Shown: one piece after another, positions 8,414 to 16,802 of the stretch
How positions within the stretch are numbered: the stretch's first letter is position 1
How the letters are laid out: the number at the start of each line of letters is the position of its first letter
The notes under the pieces: model-generated
Told to the model about the DNA's origin: nothing
Databases searched by the model: none
What the model saw: only the letters and a program-made list of their open reading frames with translations
Position numbers and translations under genes: made by a program
From: an uncultured Hungatella sp.
Lineage (GTDB): Bacteria; Bacillota; Clostridia; Lachnospirales; Lachnospiraceae
Assembly: GCA_910585435.1 (NCBI GenBank)
Contig: CAJUEJ010000008.1
Location: 1-64,000 of the forward strand
Length of the DNA stretch: 64,000 bases
Direction: 5' to 3'

Positions 8414-8827
8414 ATGCTTGATACAATACCCAGCCCAGAAGAGATGACAAGCTTACTGGGAGAATCACGATACAAAATCTGGAACCAATTAAACACAAGA
8501 ATCCAGGAAAACTATGACATGGACCGTACATGGAATACAGGCGGCAAAGCATGGAAATACGAATACAAATACCGCCGGGGCGGCAAGACGCTATGCGCAT
8601 TCTATGCAAGAGAAAACTGCGTAGGATTTATGATAATCTTAGGAAAAGACGAAAGAGCAAAATTCGAGGCCGAAAAAGAAACCTACTCAAAAGAAATCCA
8701 AAACCTGTACGACGAAACAAAAACCTATCACGACGGCAAATGGTTTATGTTTCAGCCAACAGATACCACACAGTTTGACGATTATATCAGACTGTTGAAA
8801 ATCAAAAGAAAACCAAACAAAAAGTAA
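8414..8827 (+). CDS. DUF3788 family protein
   Basis: The 137-residue soluble protein has the layout of the DUF3788 family. It shows an early W-rich segment (RTWNTGGKAWKYEYKYRRGGKTLCAFY), then FMIILGKDER and a closing DGKWFMF motif. Members are small proteins of unknown biochemical role, common in Clostridia. An AGGAGG site precedes the ATG. It follows yedF by 26 bases and shares the C-rich codon style of the selenium block. No catalytic motif is visible. An AraC regulator with its own promoter follows. Confidence 0.75.
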   Translation: MLDTIPSPEEMTSLLGESRYKIWNQLNTRIQENYDMDRTWNTGGKAWKYEYKYRRGGKTLCAFYARENCVGFMIILGKDERAKFEAEKETYSKEIQNLYDETKTYHDGKWFMFQPTDTTQFDDYIRLLKIKRKPNKK

Positions 8828-8876
8828 ATCCCACCGGCAGAAAAGCAATATATATTAAGACAATCCTCCCTAGACT

Positions 8877-8885
8877 TGCTATAAT
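8877..8885 (+). promoter_or_regulatory. Extended -10 promoter for araC-clpP
   Basis: TGCTATAAT is a perfect extended -10 element ending 26 bases before the AraC start codon. A weak TTAAGA lies about 19 bases upstream. An AAGGAGGAG ribosome-binding site lies between promoter and gene. This suggests the AraC-ClpP pair is transcribed separately from the selenium genes. Confidence 0.6.
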
Positions 8886-8911
8886 AAACAGAAGCCTAAG
8901 GAGGAGACACT

Positions 8912-9358
8912 ATGAAAGACCAAAAAGACACAATAAAACAAGTCATTGATTACATCGAAGATAATCTGGAAAACCACATCAGCCTGGACACCATAGCCCA
9001 AAAAACAGGCTACTCCAAATTTTACCTAAACCGGGTCTTCACCCGGCAGACAGGAATTACCATATACAAATACCTGCAAAACCGAAGACTCACAACAGCC
9101 GCCGAAAAACTGGTACACTCAAGAAAACCCATTACAACCATCGCATACGAAGCCGGATACGATACACAACAATCCTTCACATTAGCCTTCAAACAACTGT
9201 ACGGATATCCCCCCAACACCTATAGAAAGCTGGGAACTTTCATACCCAGACAAAAAAGAATCACCCTGCAAAGCGCCAAAAAGAGCACAGACATTTCCCT
9301 CTGCTATATCCTGCTCACACTCACACAAAATTCAGGCAAAAAGGAGGCAGCCGCATGA
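8912..9358 (+). CDS. Small AraC/XylS-type regulator
   Basis: The 148-residue protein begins directly with the two helix-turn-helix motifs of the AraC family: ENHISLDTIAQKTGYSKFYLNRVF, then PITTIAYEAGYDTQQSFTLAFKQLYG. It has no N-terminal sensing domain, like MarA, SoxS or Rob-type activators. A 40-residue C-terminal tail has no recognised domain. Its stop overlaps the ClpP start by 4 bases (ATGA), so the two are translationally coupled. This suggests its level may be set by expression or proteolysis instead of ligand binding; that is inference. Codon style matches the selenium block. Confidence 0.85.
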   Translation: MKDQKDTIKQVIDYIEDNLENHISLDTIAQKTGYSKFYLNRVFTRQTGITIYKYLQNRRLTTAAEKLVHSRKPITTIAYEAGYDTQQSFTLAFKQLYGYPPNTYRKLGTFIPRQKRITLQSAKKSTDISLCYILLTLTQNSGKKEAAA

Positions 9359-9948
9359 GTACCATTCCCTATGTCATACAGCAGACAAGCAGAGGCGAAA
9401 GAAGCTACGACATATACTCCCGGCTGCTGGCCGACAGAATCATTATTCTGGGAGAAGAAGTAAACGACACCTCCGCCAGCCTGATAACCGCACAGCTGCT
9501 CTTCTTAGAAGCCCAGGACCCCGAAAAAGAAATCCAGCTGTATATCAACAGCCCCGGCGGCACCATAACCGCCGGATTCGCCATTTACGACACCATGCAA
9601 TATATCCAATGCCCCGTCTCCACCATCTGCATAGGACTGGCCGCCAGTTTCGGAGCTTTTTTACTTGCAGGCGGAGCTCACGGAAGACGTATGGCGCTGG
9701 CCAACGCCCAAATCATGATTCATCAACCCGCCATACACGGAAACGGAATTCAGGGACAGGCAGCCGATATCAAAATCCTGTCCCACCACATACAGAAAAC
9801 CAAACAACGATTAAACCACATCCTGGCACACAACACAGGCCATACAATACAAGAGATAGAAAAAGACACCGAACGAGACTACTACATGAGTGCAGAAGAG
9901 GCACAGGCATACGGCCTGATAGACACTATAATCATAAAAAGGACATAG
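9355..9948 (+). CDS. clpP: ClpP-type serine protease paralogue
   Basis: The 197-residue protein has the full ClpP fold signature. YINSPGGTITAGFAIYDTM is present. The nucleophile is Ser98 in GLAASFGAF (usual GQAASMGA), the catalytic histidine is His123 in MIHQPAIHG, and the acid is Asp171 in DTERD followed by MSAEEA. All three catalytic residues are present, so it should be active. Differences from housekeeping ClpP include the Leu and Phe around the serine and HQPAIHG in place of HQPLGG. No clpX or clpA ATPase gene is nearby. Coupling to an AraC gene and its place in the Se/Mo block make it likely to be a specialised second ClpP; the housekeeping copy would be elsewhere. Confidence 0.88.
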   Translation: MSTIPYVIQQTSRGERSYDIYSRLLADRIIILGEEVNDTSASLITAQLLFLEAQDPEKEIQLYINSPGGTITAGFAIYDTMQYIQCPVSTICIGLAASFGAFLLAGGAHGRRMALANAQIMIHQPAIHGNGIQGQAADIKILSHHIQKTKQRLNHILAHNTGHTIQEIEKDTERDYYMSAEEAQAYGLIDTIIIKRT

Positions 9949-9958
9949 CCCCCATTCC

Positions 9959-10495
9959 TTACCTCATCTGATACTCCCTTGGCGTACACCCCTCATATTT
10001 TCGAAACGCCCTGGTAAACTGTCCCGATTTTTCCCAGCCGCAGGCCGCTGCAACCTCGCTCATGGAAAGTCTGGTTTCTAAGAGCAGTTGTCTGGCGGCG
10101 GATAAGCGGTATTGAAGCAGATACTCCCGATAGCTGTATCCTGTCTCCTGCCGAAACAGGTGGGAAAGGTAATATTTGCTGACGTAGAGAGCCGCCGCCA
10201 GAGATTCCAGGCCGATATTCTCTGCATAGTGGTCTGCCACATATCTCTGTGCCTTATAGATCAGCTCTCTGGCCCTGGTATCGAAAGGCTTCCAGTAAGA
10301 ATCCGGGCTCTCCCGATACACCAGAGTCATCAGCTCCATGGTGCAGGCAGCCTCCTGTTCGTCCCATAAGGGCCTGCCCTCCCTTAGTTCCTCCACCATC
10401 TGCCCACAGAGAGAGACTGCCCGGCTAAAGGCGGCCTCCGACAACTCCACCATATGGGAAACCCCTTCGGGGCGGCACCAGAAAGCCTGGTTCAA
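9959..10495 (-). pseudogene. AraC family regulator, N-terminally truncated
   Basis: The reading frame carries a complete C-terminal AraC DNA-binding domain (IGLESLAAALYVSKYYLSHLFRQETGYSYREYL, then MSEVAAACGWEKSGQFTRAF). Before it are only about 75 residues, and the 80-100 residue ligand-binding cupin expected at the N terminus is missing. The frame's only start is a TTG. Just upstream the sequence abruptly becomes the 3' part of an alpha/beta hydrolase on the other strand. I read this as a deletion that removed the front of both genes. The remaining DNA-binding part could still be made but would lack its sensor. Confidence 0.7.
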
Positions 10496-10503
10496 GTAGG
10501 GCC

Positions 10504-10857
10504 TTGTCAGGTATCGACGGAAACGACGACACGAAGATGGATTGGTGTACCAAAGAGCTGATGAAGACTCCTGCCTGGATCAGCTTTGCCATCTACAGCG
10601 ACATGATCATGCAGAACGGCTATGAACTTCTGAAAAAAATCGATGTCCCTATGGTCTTTTTCGGCGCCGACGGAAAAGTAACTGCCAACGGCAAAGACCT
10701 GGCCTCCAAATGGTATCCCGAAGCTGCGGTAAATGCTCCTTACAAAGAGAGCTATACCTTCGAGCATGGCGGCCATGTATTTTTCCACTGCCACGCCGAG
10801 GAGTTTAACAAAAAACTGCTGCAGTTTGTGGAGAATGTGGATATGCGGACCAAGTGA
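10504..10857 (+). pseudogene. Alpha/beta hydrolase, C-terminal fragment
   Basis: About 117 residues resemble the C-terminal part of a dienelactone-hydrolase-like alpha/beta hydrolase: a VPMVFFGADGKVTANGKDLASKW stretch (the acid-residue region) and a terminal EHGGHVFFH containing the expected catalytic histidine. The nucleophile elbow and the core strands that should precede them are missing. The open frame starts only a few bases from the truncated AraC on the other strand. This is a remnant left by a deletion. Confidence 0.65.
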
Positions 10858-10916
10858 TCCTTTTGCTCAGGATAATCAGATAAAACTCTGTGCCAAAGGA
10901 AAAAGTCCTCCAGGCA

Positions 10917-11114
10917 TCAAAAAAGTATACGATTGGAGATTCCGCTTACCGTTACCTCATAGGACACTGTCTTTGTCAGGCAGACTGCGCAGGCAAAGAT
11001 GCCAAGACACATCATGGACTGCCTTGTCAGTTCGGCCGGTGGCGCCACCAATGAAAGCGCCACCGCCAAAACGATTCCCACACCTCCGAAAATTTATTTT
11101 TTATTCATTTTCAT
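10917..11114 (-). pseudogene. Remnant of a membrane transporter N terminus
   Basis: On the minus strand an ATG at 11114 is followed after six codons by a stop. The same frame then continues as a hydrophobic stretch (IVLAVALSLVAPPAELT, then QSMMCLGIFACAVCLT) typical of the first two membrane segments of SLC13/DASS-type anion transporters. It ends at 10917. The frame is short and carries a stop near its start, so it is a decayed fragment. Assignment to the transporter family is tentative. Confidence 0.4.
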
Positions 11115-11439
11115 AATAGGGTATCCTTTCTCTATTCCGTCATTCCATAGGCAGCGGCTGTTTTAGGACAGAATCAGACAATACGGAGCTGCAAGGATGT
11201 CTTTACCATTGAGATACCAACAACCGATACAGAGGGAATCGATATTGCCTGGAATAAGAACAGTGAAACTCCAAGGCTTCTGGAATTTTAGATATCATGA
11301 GCGAGATCTACGAGAAAGAGGCTGGTACGAATAAATATTCTCCTTGATAAAGTATCCGGAATCTTTTATAATCTCCAATAGAATTTTTTTTCCCAGTATC
11401 ACGGAGAGAATGCCGCCAAACGGCAGAATGGAGGAATCA
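11115..11439. other. Non-coding or decayed stretch before the PepSY lipoprotein
   Basis: No gene is supported here. One plus-strand frame around 11197-11292 reads FTIEIPTTDTEGIDIAW and ends at a TAG, with no start of its own. It may be another gene remnant. A plausible promoter for the following lipoprotein could not be picked with confidence. Confidence 0.4.
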
Positions 11440-12462
11440 ATGGCAGGAAATCATTTAAAAGGGTTAAGAGGGCGGATTATCCTTTTGGGAGTTATCCTGG
11501 CGCTGTTTACCGGCTGCGGGCCGGCAGCTGCAGAGCCGTCGGACGCCGCTCAGGCTGAGACAAAAGGAGGAGGCAGCGGATATATTACAGCAGCGCAGGC
11601 CAAGGAGGCTGCTTTTGAGAATGCAGGTATTTCGGAAGAGACGGCTAAGGCTGTGCAGGTTCATTTGAATACAAAAGATGATGTTTCCACATATGAGATT
11701 GCGTTTGCCAGCGGAAGCGAAGAGTATAACTATGTTGTGGATGCGGTGACAGGAAAGATTATCTCTATGGACTGTAAAAGCGGAGTACCCGATATGACAT
11801 CTGCATCCAATATGACATCCGCGCCGACAGAGGAACCGCAGACAATAGATGTCCGGGAAGCGGCGGCACAAAGTGACAGCGCACCGGAGACGGCGGCACA
11901 AGGTGCCAGGGGACAGGAAACGCCCGGACAAAGCGGCAGCGCACCGGCCCGTGAGGGCAGTGGCAGCAAAGCAGAGGCACAGTCCGGTACAGACGGACAG
12001 TATATCGGTACGGAAGCGGCAAAGCAGGCTGCTTTAGCACATGTGGGCCTGAAGGAGGAAGAGGTAGGCTTTGTACATGTCCAGCTGGAATTTGATGACG
12101 GCCGCTGGCAGTATGATGTGGAATTTTTTAAAGACAATACGGAATACGACTACAGTATAGACGCATTGACCGGTGAAATTTTAAAATATGACCACGATAC
12201 AGAACATTTCCAGCATGGAGATGGCAAGAATCATCAGGGCTATGTGTCAGGAGAGATGATTACGCAGGAGGCAGCAGAGCAGATTGCCCTGGAATATGCC
12301 GGTGTCGCCCCGGCGGATGCCCAGTATTTGAAAGCAGAGCTTGATTATGATGACGGCGGCGCCGAATATGAGATAGAGTGGAATGTGGGAACAACAGAAT
12401 ATTCCTGCGATGTGGATGCTTATACCGGGCAGGTCCTGGCCTTTGAGAAGGATTTTGATTGA
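11440..12462 (+). CDS. PepSY-domain lipoprotein
   Basis: The chosen ATG (11440) follows a GGAGG site and gives 340 residues; the open frame also allows starts further upstream. Residues 1-26 form a lipoprotein signal peptide ending in LFTGC with the lipid-carrying Cys26. Three PepSY-type repeats follow, near 50-110, 190-250 and 275-338. Each pairs an ITAAQAKEAAFENAG-like helix with strands ending in VDAVTGKIIS, IDALTGEIL or VDAYTGQVL. A low-complexity Ala/Gln/Ser/Glu linker at about 120-185 separates the first and second repeats. PepSY proteins are thought to inhibit or modulate peptidases outside the cell. It stands alone between pseudogenes. Confidence 0.85.
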   Translation: MAGNHLKGLRGRIILLGVILALFTGCGPAAAEPSDAAQAETKGGGSGYITAAQAKEAAFENAGISEETAKAVQVHLNTKDDVSTYEIAFASGSEEYNYVVDAVTGKIISMDCKSGVPDMTSASNMTSAPTEEPQTIDVREAAAQSDSAPETAAQGARGQETPGQSGSAPAREGSGSKAEAQSGTDGQYIGTEAAKQAALAHVGLKEEEVGFVHVQLEFDDGRWQYDVEFFKDNTEYDYSIDALTGEILKYDHDTEHFQHGDGKNHQGYVSGEMITQEAAEQIALEYAGVAPADAQYLKAELDYDDGGAEYEIEWNVGTTEYSCDVDAYTGQVLAFEKDFD

Positions 12463-12494
12463 GAAGAACTCTGGTTGTGAAGGACTCAGATTAA

Positions 12495-12518
12495 CAGGGG
12501 CGGAGAAATCCGCCCCTG
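12495..12518. terminator. GC-rich hairpin between PepSY gene and metG pseudogene
   Basis: CAGGGGCGG (12495-12503) and CCGCCCCTG (12510-12518) form a perfect 9-bp stem with a 6-base loop between two converging genes. There is no clear T run on either side, so termination would be imperfect or factor-dependent. Confidence 0.6.
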
Positions 12519-12521
12519 TCC

Positions 12522-13766
12522 TTACGGCTGACGTTCCGTCACATACGCCGAAACATACCTCCATCTGCCGCTGATATTCAGCCATCCCAACACCTTTTCG
12601 AATGAAAATGTTAAAAATGGTGACAGCAGCACAGCCAGATTAGCGATTATCTGGACGCATTGATACAGTGTATGATCACATGCGGTCTTATCCGTATTCC
12701 GTGTGATCCAGGGGCGCTCCGTATCAAAAAATTTATTTGCCTCTCGCACAAAGTCAAATATTTCAGCAATGGCATCCTTAAAAGCACCTTTTTCAATCTG
12801 TGTTCCAACAGAAATAAACAAGCTGTCTATGCGCGTATTCACATCCGGATCATCAGCTCCATCTGGAACAGCCCCATCACAATACTTTTCAATAAATGCC
12901 AGACAGCGGTTTACAAAATTCCCATAAGCACCAAGGAGCAGGCCGTTGTGATTGTGAACATATTCTCGCCATGAAAAGTCCCCGTCTTTCTTTTCGGGAC
13001 CGTTGGCCAGGAAAAAGCAGCGGATGGAATCCGGCTCATACTTCTCCAGCAAATCCTTCACCCATATTGCATAATTCTGGCTGGTGGATATTTTTCTGCC
13101 TTCGATTGTTAAATACTCGCTTGACACAATCTGATCCGGCAAATGCCATGGACCGCCGTTAGCCAGCAAAAGGGAAGGCAATATGATGGTATGAAAAGGA
13201 ATATTATCTTTCACGTGTACATAATAATGCTTGGCATCTTTTCCCCAGAGAGCGTGAAAATCCCCATTCCAAATCCCTGGTCAATGCCCGGTCTCTTAAA
13301 CCGTCATCTATATATCTGTTCGTAAATGCGACGGCATTTTTCCTCCAGTCCGGGTGGCTGTCAACCAATTTCTTTAATTCTGCCTTCAACTTTGTGATGG
13401 CTATATAAAGGTGCCTGGAGTTTTTGAAGGTGACCGACTTTTTGCACACGGCACAGACCGGTTCTATCAGGCTTTCCGGTTCCGGAACGAAACCACAGGT
13501 ATCACATTGATCACCTCTGGTATCATTTCCGCATTTGGGACATTTTCCCAACACGAAACGGTCAGCTAAAAAAGTACCGCAGTTTTCACAATAGGCCTGG
13601 GGAGACTCCTTTTCATAGACATAAGGACCTTCGTATAATTTCCGGTGAAATTCCCTCACAAAATTCTTGTGGGCGTCGTCGGAGGTTTTTGTATATACAT
13701 CATAGCTGAACCCCAGCTTTTCGAAACATTGCACGAACTCCTGAGGGTTTATTCCTTTTTGTCCAT
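12522..13766 (-). pseudogene. metG: Methionyl-tRNA synthetase pseudogene
   Basis: Two minus-strand frames make up this gene. The upstream part (13204-13734) has the zinc-binding region (CENCGTFLADRFVLGKCPKCG) and ends in DGLRDRALTRDLEWG. The downstream part (12522-13214) carries KDNIPFHTIILPSLLLANGG, the KMSKS-equivalent KISTS and the helical anticodon-binding domain. Three lesions are visible. The ATG after the leader reads six codons then TAA, and the HIGH-motif region of about 80 residues is gone. A segment after DLEWG that should contain the catalytic IPVP region is deleted. The frame shifts at that same place (about 13257). It cannot encode an active enzyme. A T-box leader still precedes it. 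Confidence 0.9.
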
Positions 13767-14095
13767 AAAAAAGCCCTCCTCTCTGAAAAATTTCTTTTTC
13801 AGGGACGAGAGCAGACGCTTCGTGTTACCACCCTAAATTCACCTGTATCTCACGATACAGGCCTTATCAACTACGGATGAGAAATGATTCATCGATAGTC
13901 TATCACAGTAACGGGTGAACCCGTCGCAGCCTTGGCATCTGTACTGCCTTGTGGAAATAGCAGGTAGTGTATTAGCTTCGGTACGCAGCTCCGAGACCAT
14001 TTTCAGCAGCTCCTTTTGTGCCTGTTCTCACCTGCTCAGACTCTCTGTATCATATCTAACTGCTTACTCTTCTCTTCCTAGCCTTTGTTATACTT
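13767..14095 (-). promoter_or_regulatory. T-box leader of the metG pseudogene
   Basis: Read on the minus strand, the segment has the conserved T-box core AGGGTGGTAACACGAAG (13834 down to 13818). This is the antiterminator sequence that senses uncharged tRNA ends. It is followed by a terminator-like CCCTGAAAAA...TTTTTCAG hairpin, AGGAGGGC and a T run just before the ATG. About 165 bases upstream, within a Stem I-like region, ATG at 14000-13998 could be the methionine specifier. A TATAAC element near 14086-14091 may be the -10. The leader looks intact although its gene is broken. Confidence 0.8.
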
Positions 14096-14108
14096 TTGCA
14101 GATTGTGC

Positions 14109-14134
14109 AACAGTTCAGGTATCCCTGAACTGTT
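14109..14134. repeat. Perfect 11-bp inverted repeat at the T-box promoter
   Basis: AACAGTTCAGG (14109-14119) and CCTGAACTGTT (14124-14134) are exact reverse complements separated by 4 bases. The palindrome is bracketed by near-identical direct repeats AGATTGTGCAA (14100-14110) and AGATTGTACAA (14138-14148). It sits where the -35 region of the minus-strand T-box transcript would lie. It could be an operator for that transcript or a hairpin ending something else; no T run follows. Confidence 0.7.
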
Positions 14135-14247
14135 ACTAGATTGTACAATGAATCCATGGTGGTGTCAATATTTTTATTGCAACCATATCATAATTGGAAC
14201 TTATATAAAAATCGGAAAATTTTAGTAAAGGAAGTCATAAAATATAT

Positions 14248-14275
14248 TTGTTTTACACCCCAAAAATGATATAAT
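14248..14275 (+). promoter_or_regulatory. Promoter of the frameshifted lipoprotein
   Basis: TTGTTT (14248-14253) and a perfect TATAAT (14270-14275) are separated by 16 bases, about 50 bases upstream of the ATG. A GAGAGG ribosome-binding site lies in between. Confidence 0.65.
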
Positions 14276-14325
14276 GACAAGAGTTATATGAAATAAAAAG
14301 ATTTTATTATTGAGAGGATTAAATA

Positions 14326-15182
14326 ATGAAGAGAAAGGCGTTAGTATTTATCGTAGCGGCAATGGCAGCTCTTAATGGGTGCGCTACTGAGTCAGTACAG
14401 ACGACAACAGCTGCATCAACTACAGAAGCTGTATCTGAGGTTTCTGAGGCTGCGAGACATCGCAGGAAGTTACTCCGATAGAGAATCCTACGTTGAGTGA
14501 AGCAGCTAAGAAGGCTGTGGAGGAATCCACGACTGCTATGCAGGAAACAAAATCTGCCTCTACATGGGACGAGAGTAAATATTACCCTTTGGAATGGTAT
14601 CAGGATATGGACGATAGGGTGGGTACCAGGTTTAATCCGGGTATATATACGTTTCCTGAGACCGGATTACAGGCCAACCAGATTTGTATACGCGGACAAG
14701 TAATTGAGTTACCTACAACTATCGAGTACTTACAGGAACTGTTTCCCAACTATATACGGGAGGATAATGGTGATAAGATATATCTTCATGATCCGGACGA
14801 TGATTACGGATACTTTCATATTATTTTCTGTAATTTTACAGATGGTGTAAGATGGCCTGTTAAAACCGAAGGACAATACTTGTACGCGAGTATAGTTAGC
14901 TATGATGAAGAAATTTATCCTGAGAATCTAGGATATGTTCCGCAGGGATACACTATGGGTGATGGGATGCCTGAAGGTTATGAGAATGTTGACAGTGCGT
15001 TTTCAACCGATGCGTATTTTGCACATAACTTTGGTTTTGCTGAGGATGTTGCAGTTTGTAGGTGGGAGCATATAGATGGTGATCATCTTACAGTCAGCTT
15101 GATGGGGGGGAAGTTTGGAGTTGTGAATCTGATTGGATTAGAGTACAATACTATCAAAGAATGGGGCGGATATAGCCAGTGA
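14326..15182 (+). pseudogene. Lipoprotein gene with a frameshift near its 5' end
   Basis: The ATG at 14326 begins a lipoprotein signal peptide (FIVAAMAALNGC, lipid Cys19) and a Ser/Thr/Glu-rich linker. The frame then ends at 14481. The next frame continues smoothly as ETSQEVTPIENPTLSEAAKK and runs to 15182. The mature domain has about 215 residues, is rich in Tyr, Asp and Trp, and is of unknown fold. One base lost near 14452-14456 explains everything. It could be a true inactivating mutation, phase variation or a sequencing error; the run there is not a homopolymer. No family is recognised. The gene has a good promoter and ribosome-binding site. Confidence 0.7.
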
Positions 15183-15334
15183 GTACGAAGGATTTAGGAG
15201 TGTTGCCTTCTCGTCACGGCTGAGTGCCCCCAGCGGCCATCCCCAAAAGCCAAAGCTTGCCTGGGTGCTTTCATCCAGCATTCATGCATCCCTTTCGTGA
15301 ATTGTATGATAAATTTGCAAAAGGACGAAACTTA

Positions 15335-15381
15335 TAAAAAACGCACCAAATGACAGAACGCCATCATTTGGTGCGTTTTTC
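15335..15381. terminator. Bidirectional terminator between lipoprotein and xdhC
   Basis: ACGCACCAAATGA (15341-15353) pairs with TCATTTGGTGCGT (15364-15376) around a 10-base loop. A-rich and T-rich flanks on both sides suit termination in both directions, serving the converging lipoprotein gene and xdhC. Confidence 0.85.
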
Positions 15382-15396
15382 CATTATGTTACACTT

Positions 15397-15903
15397 CTAT
15401 ACCAATTCCGCCTTCTCTTCCTTCCCCAGCCTCCGAAGCATGGTCTTCTTCACCGCCTTGAAAATATTTTCATACCCCGTACACCGGCACAGATGGCCGG
15501 ACAGTTTCTTGCGTATCTCCTCATCGGAAAATTCCCTGCCTGCCTCCAGGAGCTCCACGGCGCTCATGATAAACCCGGGAGTGCAGAAGCCGCACTGAAC
15601 CGCCGCCTCATCCAGAAACGCCTGCTGGATATCGGAGAGCTCTCCATTAGGCCCGGCCAGTCCCTCTAAGGTAAGGATTTCCTTTCCTTCCGCCCATACG
15701 GCCAGGTAGATACAGGAGTTGAAGCACTCCCCGTTGATGATCACATTGCACGCCCCGCACTCCCCTACCTCACAGCCTTTTTTCACGCTGGTAAGGCGGT
15801 AGTCGTCTCGCAGCATGTCTGTTAGGGAGGCACGGACGTCCACCATTTTCTCCACCTTCTTCCCGTTGATGGTACAGGAAACCAGTTTATACTGTCTGCT
15901 CAT
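15397..15903 (-). CDS. xdhC: Xanthine dehydrogenase-type [2Fe-2S] subunit
   Basis: The 168-residue protein carries both iron-sulfur domains of the molybdenum hydroxylase small subunit. A plant-type set lies in KGCEVGECGACNV with a later Cys, and a second set in QCGFCTPG and LCRCTGY. It passes electrons from molybdenum to the FAD subunit. The ATG at 15903 is preferred because an AGGAGGTG site lies 7 bases upstream; a TTG further upstream is in frame but has no such site. The start overlaps the end of xdhB by 17 bases, so the subunits are translationally coupled. In E. coli nomenclature this is XdhC, not the unrelated maturation chaperone of that name. Confidence 0.92.
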   Translation of the reverse strand: MSRQYKLVSCTINGKKVEKMVDVRASLTDMLRDDYRLTSVKKGCEVGECGACNVIINGECFNSCIYLAVWAEGKEILTLEGLAGPNGELSDIQQAFLDEAAVQCGFCTPGFIMSAVELLEAGREFSDEEIRKKLSGHLCRCTGYENIFKAVKKTMLRRLGKEEKAELV

Positions 15904-16783
15904 CACATTCACCTCCTGCAAGTCTGATGGACTCTCTCAGCGCCCGTTCCGCCAAAACCACGGCAATGTGCTGGCGGAAGGCTTTGGATGCTCTCCAGCT
16001 GTCCCGGGGCCGGATGTCCTCCAGGATGGCCTGCGCAAAATCTTTCACCGTTTTTTCGCACACCGGTTTACCCTTTGCCTCTTTTTCCGCCGAAACCGCA
16101 CGCAGCGGCACCGGTCCTGCCACGCCGTAGGCGATCCGTACATCCTGAATCACCGTTTTGTCCTCCGACAGCTTCACATTCACCGAGCAGCCCAGGGTTG
16201 CAATGTCCATGGCATTGCGCATGGCATATTTGATATAGTGTCCGAAATATCCTTCATAAGCCGGCTTCGGAATGATAATCGCCGTCTGCACTTCCCCTTG
16301 ATGAAGGTCCACAACACCGGCCCTGATGTAAAATTTTTCAATGGGGATTTGGCGCACGCCCTCCGGCCCCGTAATCTCCACCACGGCATCCCAGGCATGA
16401 AGGGTAGAGGCGGAATCCGCAGAAGTCACCCCGTTGCAGGTATTGCCACCGATGGTTCCGATATTCCGTATCTGGGGACCGCCTACCATGTCCACCGCTT
16501 CCCCCAGCACCCGGATATGCTTCTGTATAATAGGGTCGTTGGTAATATGGGAAAAGCTGGTCAGAGAACCGATGCGGATGCTTCCGTCCGCCTCATAGCT
16601 GACACCACGCATTTCATCAATCCCGTAGATGCTCACAAGCTCTCTTCCTGCAAGTTTCCCTTCCCGTATCTTTATAAGAACATCGCTTCCCCCTGCAATA
16701 ACCAGGGCTTCCGGATGTTCCACAAGAAGACGGACCGCGTCCTTCACGCTTTTGGCTTCATAAAGCGCCTTGATATCATACAT
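15887..16783 (-). CDS. xdhB: Xanthine dehydrogenase-type FAD subunit
   Basis: The 298-residue protein is the FAD-binding subunit (CO dehydrogenase flavoprotein family). VIAGGSDVLIKIREG holds the first FAD pyrophosphate contact, and GGPQIRNIGTIGGNTCNG is the second typical FAD motif. The C-terminal domain follows, with RAVSAEKEAKGKPV. It transfers electrons from the FeS subunit, probably to NAD. It lies between xdhA and xdhC in the same minus-strand operon, with a 19-base gap after xdhA. Length and motifs are normal for the family. Confidence 0.92.
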   Translation of the reverse strand: MYDIKALYEAKSVKDAVRLLVEHPEALVIAGGSDVLIKIREGKLAGRELVSIYGIDEMRGVSYEADGSIRIGSLTSFSHITNDPIIQKHIRVLGEAVDMVGGPQIRNIGTIGGNTCNGVTSADSASTLHAWDAVVEITGPEGVRQIPIEKFYIRAGVVDLHQGEVQTAIIIPKPAYEGYFGHYIKYAMRNAMDIATLGCSVNVKLSEDKTVIQDVRIAYGVAGPVPLRAVSAEKEAKGKPVCEKTVKDFAQAILEDIRPRDSWRASKAFRQHIAVVLAERALRESIRLAGGECDEQTV

Positions 16784-16802
16784 AGTAAAACCTCCTTTCT
16801 GC

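Noticed and set aside
9959..15182. Transposon or phage explaining the decayed zone
   Set aside because: No transposase, integrase, terminal repeats or phage genes were found. The lesions look like simple deletions and frameshifts.
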